In this document: positions 55,383-64,000 of the stretch, piece after piece
Layout of the letters: every line of letters starts with the position of its first letter
How positions within the stretch are numbered: the first letter of the stretch is position 1
Origin: Aphelocoma coerulescens
Taxonomy: Eukaryota > Chordata > Aves > Passeriformes > Corvidae
Direction: 5' to 3'
DNA: 64,000 nucleotides
NCBI RefSeq assembly: GCF_041296385.1
Contig: NW_027184085.1
Location: 14,751,301-14,815,300 of the forward strand
The notes under the pieces: generated by a model
What the model was told of the DNA's origin: nothing
Database searches by the model: none
Seen by the model: only the letters and a program-made list of their open reading frames with translations
Made by a program: the position numbers and the translations under genes

Positions 55383-55966
55383 GAAAAACCTCAATTCCTA
55401 GAGATGCTTCCAGAGATAGTCTTAAAGATGAAGATGACCCTTTGCTCCCAGGGAAGGAGAAGGGCCTCTGTTTTTTTTTGTTTCTGAACAGCTCAACCTT
55501 AAAATTGTACCCCAGAAAACTTTCAAGAGTGGACCCTCGAAAGCAGTTGCGGGAAAAGCTGCAAGTCGGGGGAAGGGACTCACATGCGAGCAGAGAGACT
55601 CCTCTTCCTAAATGGACTGAACAATATTTGGAAGTGGGTGGCTGTCTCGGTGTGATACTGTTTTCATAGCATGAGCAAAAAGAGACTTCTCTTTCTAAAT
55701 GGACTGAACAAGGTTATTATGGAAGTGGTAACAGACTGAACATCTTAAGGGTTGTCTTTACATTGTCAGTGGGAGAAGGGAGGAAGGTGGGGGGAGGAGG
55801 AGAGTTCTAAAGGTGGTATATTTTCTTTTCTTCTTTTAGGTCTGTTAATAAACTTCTTTATATTCATTCAAGTTGGTGCCTGCTTTGCATTTCTCCTAAT
55901 TCTTATCTCACAGAAGATAAACAGTAATGAGTATTTTAGACCAAACCACTACAGACTGTTAGATGG
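55383..55966 (+). repeat. LTR-containing insertion within CR1
   Basis: The inserted stretch is bordered by a 10-bp direct repeat AGGAAAGGAG. It contains plus-strand AATAAA (55849 region), followed by a U5-like segment ending GACCAAACCACTACA at 55953. The expected TG start is not seen, so the LTR may be 5'-truncated, or the insertion mechanism may differ. Confidence 0.6.
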
Positions 55967-56998
55967 ATAGGAAAGGAGTTGGACAGTTGCATCTGGAGGT
56001 TAATGGTCAATGGCTCAGAGTCCCAGTGGACATCAGTGACAAGTGGTGTCCCTCAGGGGTCCATACTGGGACCAGTGTTATTTAATATCTTCATTAATGA
56101 TATAGACAAAGGAATCGAGTGCACTCTCAGCAAATTAGCAGATGACACCAAGATGAGTGGTGCTGTTGACACTCCTGAGGGATGGGATGCCATCCAGAGG
56201 GACCTGGACAAACTCAAGAAGTTGCCCATGGGGATCTGATGAGGTTTAACAAGACCGAGTGCTGATGCTGCACCTGGGGAGGGACAGCTCCCAGTATCAG
56301 CACAGGCTGGGCATGAACAGACCCAGAGCAGCCCTGCCCAGCAGGACTTGGGGGTGCTGTGGGTGAGAGGCTGGACATGCCCCAGCCATGGCACTCACAG
56401 CCCAGAGAGCCAAACGTGTCCTGGGCTGCATCCAGAGCCCCGTGGGCAGCAGGGGAGGGAGGGGATTGTGCCTCTCTGCTCTGCTCTGCTGACCCCACCA
56501 GGAGCCCTGCATCCAGCTCTGGGGTCCCTGCACAGGAAGGACAGGGACAGAGCAAGTCCAGAGGAGGCCACCAAGATGATCAGAGGGATGGAGCACCTCT
56601 CCTATATGAGGAAAGGCTGAAATTATTGGGATTGTTCAGCATGGAGAAGAGAAGGCTCCAGGGTGACCTAATTGTGGGCATCCAGTACTTGAAGACAACT
56701 TACGAAAAAGATAGAGAACCCTTTACAAGAACATGTAGTGACAGGACAAGAAGAAATGGCTTCCAACTGACAGAGAGTAGGTTCAGATAATATATTGGGG
56801 AGAAATTCTTTACTGCAAGGGTGGTGAGGCATTGGCACAGGTTGCCCAGAGAAGCTGTGAATGCCCCATCCCTGCAAGTGTTCGAGGCCAGGCTGGATGG
56901 GGCTCTGAGGAACCTGGTCCAGTGGGAGGTCCCTGGAACTACGTGATCTTTAAGGTGCCTCCATACCCAAACCATTCTGTGATTCTATGATTATATGA
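55967..56998 (+). mobile_element. CR1 LINE fragment, right part with 3' end
   Basis: CAGTGACAAGTGGTGTCCCTCAGGGGTCCATACTGGGACCAG, GAGTGCACTCTCAGCAAATTAGCAGATGACACCAAG, CATCCAGAGGGACCTGGACAAACT and CACAGGTTGCCCAGAGAAGCTGTG follow in CR1 order. It ends with ATTCTGTGATTCTATGATTATATGATT, the CR1 octamer tail. This is the most complete CR1 3' end in the window. Confidence 0.92.
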
Positions 56999-57715
56999 TT
57001 TGAATTATCTGTCCTTATCTGTATCCGAGAGGAACAGAGTGAGCTAGATGAGGACTACCGAAGTAGTGGACCAGAAGACCTGCATCTTCCAGCTCTCTCA
57101 TTCTTGTGTTTTCCTACTGAAATAATAAATCTAAAAGGCTGATGGCAGTCTAGTGGTACATATTCAAGTCCAGGAAAGCCCATCTCTTACTGATAGGGCT
57201 GCATGTGCTGTGTGGATAAACATGACTATTAATCTATTCTGACAGGAAGAGGCATGAGTCATATGAAATTTAGCTTTTTCAAACACTTAGATTAATGTGC
57301 CATGTAAAAAAAACGTTCTGTTGGGAATAGAATTTGGTATGTAAACTGAATTTCCAGCCAGCACAGGCAGGCAGCAGATGTTATTGCTAATATCTGTCCT
57401 CTAGAAATCCCCATCTGGAGAATGACTTTTTATTGCCAAAGTCAAGATTGCTGAAGAAATCTGCATTTTCATAAGGAAGGAAGATGCTTCATTCAGTGTG
57501 TTCTTTTCAGAAATGTGGAAAAAGGCAACACAGAAATACAGCTGGGATAAATTTTCTTCGTCCTTCTAAGTTTAATTCTTCCTGCAGGGATTGTAATGTT
57601 TATGTCCTTTTTATCGTTACATAAATTAGGATGCAACAAGGGGTGTTTATAGATGGAAGGTACATTTTTTCCACTGTGGAAGAAGGGCTGGGCAGCTTTT
57701 GCTAGCATCTGAGCT

Positions 57716-57737
57716 AAAAAAAAAAAAAAAAAAAAAA
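57716..57737 (+). repeat. A22 homopolymer
   Basis: 22 consecutive A residues; no retroposed gene recognised upstream. Confidence 0.9.
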
Positions 57738-58454
57738 TTAAAAAATAGTATTGGTGATGTTTCCTGCCCAGTAGCATTCATAATGTTGTGTTATATGTTA
57801 CAGATCTCCCTTTCTCCAGGCACAGAAATTCTCTTTCCAAAGCTCCTTCAATTGCTCTTCAGTCTTCATAGTTCTTGTGTTGCCAGCCTGTGGGCAAATG
57901 TTGATATACCATGTTCAGCTTTGTTTGAAAGCTTGTCAGAAGACTGAATGACCACTAATGTCATAATTAGATGGTAATTAGGACACCACACCTTAGCCAG
58001 GCTCTGAAATGAGTCTGAGATATTATAGTGTCTTTTTATTTCCTTTTGTCTTTAAATGTTTATCAGCATTCTTTACTTATCTGTAGTTTTCTGTTGAGGC
58101 AGACATTTTTCTCATTTTTATATTTGTAAAGCCTAAGAAACCCTTTTATCTATAGGCAATCTCTTATTTGTCAGTGTAACTGAAATTGGAATTTGAGCAA
58201 GTGATATCACTGGTGCATAAATAACAGAATACATGAAACCTATCAGTTCATCTGATCACATCTCTGCAAGCTCATGGCAACAGCTTTTTGTTCCCTTAGA
58301 AGTGACTTGAGGTAATAAAAGGAAGAACCTCTTGCGTTTCAAGTGTAATACATTTGAGGAGATGTGAGGGTGACTCACAAACAGAATAAACAGAATTAGT
58401 ATGAAATCATTAAAAATTTTCCTTTTGAATCTCAGTCTATAAAAATATTATTAT

Positions 58455-59166
58455 TGTATTAAACTGGTGGACAAATACCAAGTCCAGTAGCAGGACTCAG
58501 AAGCTGCAGGTTGAGATCAAGACTGAAATGCAGACTGACGACTGAGTGGGAGCCCAAGACAAGAGGCTGTGAACTGCCAACCTTTGGGATAACAAAGGGC
58601 ACGAAGATGGACGAGGCCAGCCAGGTGAATGCACACTGAGACACAGCAGGAGCTGGGAATCGTTGACCTTTTAGATAACCAAGGAGATGAAGATGTGTGA
58701 TGCCAGCAAGGTGGATGGACAAGGAGAGGGGGGTAGAAGTAGAAGTAGAAGTAGAAGTAGAAGTAGAAGTAGAAGTAGAAGTAGAAGTAGAAGTAGAAGT
58801 AGAAGTAAGGAGGAGGAGCAAGACTTGCACCCGGCCTGGACTGTGAGGGGATAAAAGCCCAGGAGTTCCTTTGTTAGGGGTCCCTCCTCAGCAGCACCAG
58901 CTCGGGCTGTTTCTGTGTTACTGTGCTGTGAATAAATGGCTTTATGGAATGAAACATCTGAGACTCTGCCAGGGGAAATGTAGGGTGGAGCCAGTGAGGA
59001 AACCTGGTCTGACTGGGATGTGCAGGAGCTGAGCAGGGACCCTTCGGGGCCCTGGAGCCTCCCGTGGTGGAGGAGCTTTGGCCCGTGCAGTGAAAGTCTC
59101 TGACCTTGGGAGTGAGACTGCCAGGGGCCTCGGGAATGGCCAAGCCAGGAAGTTTCCTTAGCAAAT
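58455..59166 (+). repeat. Probable solo LTR with internal (GTAGAA)n expansion
   Basis: A GC-rich island with GATAAAAG TATA box (58850-58857), AATAAA (58931-58936) about 75 bases later, and U5-like sequence after it. The ends are approximate (TGTATTAAAC at the left, TTAGCA at the right); no clean TSD was found. Confidence 0.6.
58733..58807. repeat. (GTAGAA)n hexanucleotide microsatellite
   Basis: About 12.5 perfect units of GTAGAA, located just upstream of the TATA box of the probable LTR. Confidence 0.97.
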
Positions 59167-62100
59167 TATCACCTTCAGAGCTTCACTCGTGTCTCTTTAC
59201 TTTCAAGTTACTTGCTTCATATAAGTAACTTTTCTTTGTTGTGTGGGTAGCACAAATGAACCTGTTTCAATAAAAAAGATGAGTGTACTGTGTCTGGGTA
59301 GACAGAAAGCAAAAAAATCCTGGAATTTGTGTTGCTTAATTTAAAAAAGCAAATTCCCCTGCATTTTTCCTTCAGCCTATGAACTGAAATGTTTCCAAGC
59401 TGTTAACTGAAAATTATATACAAAAAAGGGAGGTTGGTCTTCATTTAGGTTCTCCCTTTAAGTTTTCTTTCACAGATGAGTGTGAAGGAACTGAAGTTCT
59501 GTTAAAAAGAGGAAAAATTTCTGATTTGTATTTTGATAATATAGGTATTACAAAAATTATGGTGTACCACCCTGGGCCTTACTGTCCACCTCTGTTTGTA
59601 GGAGAGAGATACTGTATTTACTTTGCAGAATAGGTTATTTGATAAATACGTATTTTTCAGAACATTGATTAACCTAATTTGATCTTTTCATCCAAGTAGG
59701 TATTAATATATCTCTAGTTACAAGCTTTGAATAAATGAAAAATCAAAAACATTTGTCCTGTTCTTCTTGGTGGAAAGGTACTAACCAATAACCAAAAACA
59801 CAGCATGAGGGAATGCAATGAAGAGAGAAAATAATTTTGGAAATACTCAGTAGATTCTAATCTATAATTTGAAAGTTAATTAATACCTGGTAAATAATGA
59901 CTCTATGCCTGTACACCTAATAAAGTAAGTATCTCCCATCCATATAAGGTTTTTGGGCTGTGTGCTAGTTATTAGACATGTAGAGTGTCTTCTTTTAAAA
60001 GCTAAAATGCACTCAATTGGAAATTCAGCATTAGCACATCACATGTAATATCCTGGAAAAACATGAACACTTCTTTTGGCTCACTAAACAGTAAGAAGCT
60101 GTTAAGATCTTTCACATAACCAACAAATTTAAATAGGGAGTGTCCACAGATAGGATCTCATCACTGTTGAAAACAAAGACAGTGTTTACTATTCTTTAAA
60201 GAAAGTTGATTTTTCTTTGGATGAATGAGCAGACAGGTAAGAGAAGGCTTAAGGAGACACCAGACACAGACATTGGTGACTTAGTTCTGAAGAAAAAAGA
60301 AAGAGAAAAAGGACCTGTGTGTTAAGTGCTACTTCAGTGAAAATAGCTGAGAGCATTACCGCGTGCTGATGACTTTGACCGAGGTGATTACCACCCATTT
60401 TCTTAGTACCAGTAAAAAACAGTGAATAATGGGCTAGAGCTAAGTTTAAAGACAGGAACCATGTTGCTTGTATTTTTGTACCATAGCAAGTAAAAGATTT
60501 AGACAAAATGACTGAAGACCTTGTCTTAGCACTGACAAAAGATAAATGGAAATCTTCCTACTGGCATTAGGTGAAATCTGCAGTATCTAATTTTTCAACA
60601 TGCTGCACACCAAGTGCATAAGCAAAGGGTGAAAATGCCACTCACTCCAGGGCAACAGCTTTAATCTACTCTGAACAAACACTCAAGAGCCTTATTCCTT
60701 TATCTGATTTATATTCAGTGCCCTTGTGATTTGTTTCTGCTTCTTCTCCCTTTGAGGGAAGAGGGAGTGGAAGCAAGTGTATCAGGGTGCACTTCGGTTG
60801 CCAGGTGCTGGAGGTAAACCATGTGAATGCAATTATTTACCCTCAGATGTCATGAAGAAAATTCCTCTTTTATCACAGTTCAACACTTAAATTTAGTAAT
60901 GTAAACCTCACATGAACAGTGTACTCAGCATCAGGTCTGGCTTGTCTGGCTTTCTCAGTGGGGGAGTGTTTTCAGTTAATAATTTACAAAAACATGCACA
61001 AATACACTTCATATTTAAGTTGAAGTCTAAAAACCTCAGGTAAAAACTGTAAAAGGTGAGTAACTACTGAATAATTGGATTCATGTACTTATAGGAACTG
61101 CTATGAGCAAAAAGCAATGGTAATTTTGTCCACATAGCTGAAAATGCAATTTCGTACTAACATCCTTCCATGTGAAGGGTTCAGAGAGCACTTAATCACC
61201 TGTTAATTAGTTTATGTTTCTGGGAGACAAAGGTGGGTTTTGAAGCTGTATCATGCACTATTCAATTTAAATACCTTTCATTACACACAGCTTCTAGACA
61301 AACGAGCCTGTCATTTTTCTACTTGGACATCTTTCAGGCATGCTTCAAAAACTGGTGCAAATATAGTCCAAAGCAGGGAAGAGAAACAAAGTACCTGCTT
61401 GGTATTTTCAAAGTATGAGGAAGGCAATAAGCTGCGTAGTATTATCAAAACTGCCCAAAGAATTGTATCATGGTAATATCCCTCATATGCTTGTTAGCAA
61501 TAATCTTGGAATTTTGATCACCAAAGACTAGTACAATTTCATGTCTAGATGGCAGTAGAACAGGACTTTTTTTTTTAAATTTAGGTACCTACAGTGTTGA
61601 CAATGTCTTCTAATGCTTTTGTTAATCCAACCATTAGTTCTTTGCTTCTTTTCTCCTAATTTATGCCAATTCAAATGTAGTATCTATTTCCAGACACTCT
61701 TGCCGCCCCCTCCCAGTGACGACAATAAGCATTGTTGCCTAGTGACTGTACCTAGTCACTGGACCTGATTCAGCAATTATATTGCTTATTATACTTATTT
61801 CAGTAATAAATTCACAGTTCAGGAATAGCCTATATGGTCGCAGGACACAAGTTCTTGGTTTTTTTGGTAACAGAAACATCCCCAGTGTTTAAAACAGATC
61901 CCCAGAAGCAATGCCTGGACATGCATTGCTGGATGTGTGGGGATTGCCAGGGATTGCTCCCATAGGAACTGCACATGGGACGCTTGCTTCTGCTACCCCT
62001 TTGGACTGGATATGAAACAGGGATGCTAAACCTTGTGTCCCTAACTTTCACCTTGTCACTTATTGGGCTCACCAGTATGTTGCAGTTTGGTAATCCCATT

Positions 62101-64000
62101 CCCCATGGCTCACCAAGCTGTGTGTCATGGGTGAGTTTTGTCTGTCTTCCTTGTGTTACTGTACTGCCTGGGTAAAATTGATTCATTCTAGCCATAGAAT
62201 ACTTTGTTAAAAAACCCAAACAAAGCAAAGAGTGAGAACTCATTTGAAAACAGTTTTGCAGTTCAGTTGAGCTAAATTTTTATTTTGATGTGGTTTTGGA
62301 GCACATGTGGTAGTTTCCTTCTTGTTTGTCTAGCATGAATAGTATGAAGAAAAATTCTGATGTATGGGTGCTAGCTCCATTTAATGCCTTTTTTATTTTT
62401 CTGTTTAGTATCAATTTTCCACTCTGGGTTTGTCCTGTGCTTATCACTTTAAAGCTTGCCATTCTGAAAGCTCACAATTATGTTTTTGAGTAAGTGATCT
62501 ATTAATTCCTCTGTTAGATCGGGATCTTTGTCAATAGTTCAGACATATTTAATGTTTCTAAAGGAGGCAGGGTAGTTCCCCCTAGCTCAGCGTTGGGGAC
62601 TGGAAAAAGAGCTGAGCTCCATTTTAAAGTTTTCTTACGTATGTTTTCATTTAAGTGTTTTTTTCTAAGTCTCTCTAGTCTTCAAATTATTATAATAATA
62701 ATAATGTAATAAATCTTTGCAAAGTACTTTGAGGCAAAGGCACCATACAAATGGTAGGCAGGATTCTCAAGATGCTGTCTCACTCATTTTTATTCTCATA
62801 TCTCTTATTTATTCACTTTCTGACATCACTGTCTCTGAGAATCTGCTTAAAGTGTCAAACTTGTTCAGTAAGAATGAACAGAGGGAAAAAAGTGTATTCA
62901 AAGTCCCCAGGAATGCCAGAAGGTGGCCTTTGTAATAAATGATGCCCTTCCATGAAAATGGCGTGGCCATGGATTTTAAGAGCAGAGGACAAATCTTACA
63001 ATACATCATCCTGACCTGCTGCAAAACAAATGTTCATAAGCTAATAATTTCTGTGCCAGAATAACAAATATCCAATCAATGATTTAAACTACATTGTTCA
63101 ACTAACAAAGTGTATGTACACTGTGTACACACACAAATTGTTGCAGCGCTGCAAAACAATAATGTCTTCTAGGGTCAGTTTGTAATTGCTAAATTCTATT
63201 ATGCCTTTTGGGGTTGATGAAGGAACTGTCTGGTATTAGAGATTTCCTCTTGTATGCAGTTACAGACCACTTCAACTTGTCCAGGTGGGGTTAAGGAATG
63301 GATTTTCAGGATCATTCTTAGACTTCTTTTCTGAATAATTTCCAGGTCTTCGTCTCTTTTTCAGTTTCCTCTTCCAGGAGCAGATCTATTATTGAAGCTG
63401 TTCATAGCTGGCTAACAGACCTGCAGTGGTACAACTCTGAAGGTTTTGGCTGGGGTGGAGTTGATTTTCCTCATAGTAGCCCTGGGGAGCAAGTGAGCAG
63501 CTATGCCAGGCCGTGCTGCTGGATGGGGATAAATCGCAGCAGTACTCCACTCTTCTCCATGAGTTCTGAAAGCACTGGGGTGACTGGCAAGTGTAGATAC
63601 TGTCAAATATAAGCAGTGTCACCAGGCCATGTGCATGGCCCACAGAACCTCCATGCTGAGATAGAGATAGACAAGGGTGGGTGAGAGCTCAGTACTCAAA
63701 ACATACCCTTATTTCTCTTAGCCAATGCCATGCCAACCGTGCTACATTGCTCAGTGAGGTATGTTGAATATACTGCTTTCAAATCATTAGTGTGCAGAAA
63801 GATTATAAGAACAATCAAATTTTCTTCCTAACCAAATTATCCTGTATTAAGAAAAACACAATAATTTCTGTTTCAAGCACAAATGTATTAGTGCTAATGA
63901 AAACTCCAGGGCAGCTTTTTGTAATTTCATTACAGACTACCTCGGAACACGGTAGTTCAATTAATCTCTGTAGCACCACATTGCATTCTTAACATTTTTC
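59167..64000. other. Gene-poor AT-rich stretch to window end
   Basis: No gene supported. A TTGGCTGGGGTGGAGTTGATTTTCCTCATAGTAGCC string at 63447-63482 resembles the start of the LTR at 54343 and may be a short LTR fragment. Confidence 0.4.

Noticed and set aside
56053..56790. Frames of 90-143 codons on both strands
   Set aside because: They lie in the CR1 fragment at 55967-56998; the plus-strand readings are broken CR1 ORF2 and the others are shadows.
58459..58830. Minus-strand frame with a Ser-Thr repeat
   Set aside because: The repeat is the translated (GTAGAA)n microsatellite within a probable LTR.
61830..62243. 137-codon minus-strand frame
   Set aside because: No recognisable motif, no supporting splice or promoter context, and no repeat signature; insufficient evidence for a gene.
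1..64000. CRISPR arrays, bacterial operons, riboswitches
   Set aside because: No regularly spaced direct repeats and no prokaryotic gene organisation; content is vertebrate retroelements.

Overview
The window looks like bird nuclear DNA, possibly from a passerine. It contains several CR1 LINE fragments (one ending in the CR1-type ATTCTGTG/ATTCTATG tail near 56,975-57,000) and many LTRs that resemble known avian endogenous retrovirus families. I find no convincing host protein gene, no RNA gene and no CRISPR array. Almost everything recognisable is retroelement.

Layout. (1) Positions 1-19,100 are a nest of endogenous retroviruses (ERVs), all read on the minus strand. The outer host is ERV-3, a decayed gag-pro-pol element with a tRNA-Leu-type primer binding site and its 5' LTR at 17,979-19,100. 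ERV-2, a gamma-like element with its 5' LTR at 9,667-10,243, sits in the 3' part of ERV-3 pol. ERV-1, a young env-less gag-pro-pol element with a tRNA-Lys(1,2)-like primer site, sits in ERV-2 gag. The left ends of all three lie outside the window; only 73 bp of the ERV-1 3' LTR is seen. Several solo LTRs are inserted in these bodies: one in the ERV-2 primer binding site, one in ERV-3 integrase, one plus-strand LTR between ERV-3 RNase H and RT, and an LTR-within-an-LTR just upstream of the ERV-3 RT. (2) Positions 19,101-24,063 hold a CR1 fragment split by one solo LTR and capped by another, then two more solo LTRs. Target-site duplications (TSDs) can be read for most of them. (3) Positions 24,064-64,000 are AT-rich and gene-poor. 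They contain scattered CR1 pieces, further solo LTRs, an env-like retroviral ruin near 47-48.9 kb, a pair of inverted copies of an unclassified dispersed repeat (28.1 and 41.4 kb), and simple repeats.

How the parts relate. ERV-1 still has long open gag (685 codons) and pol (833 codons) frames, and the visible parts of its two LTRs are identical over 73 bp. It is therefore recent, although a stop and a frame change break the protease/RT junction. Gag and protease are in the same frame, separated by one UAG codon that lies inside a perfect 7-bp hairpin stem. The Gag has hydrophobic N-terminal segments, no Gly-2 and no zinc knuckle. The order of insertion can be read from the nesting: ERV-3 is older than ERV-2, which is older than ERV-1. 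All family names rest on motif reading without database searches.
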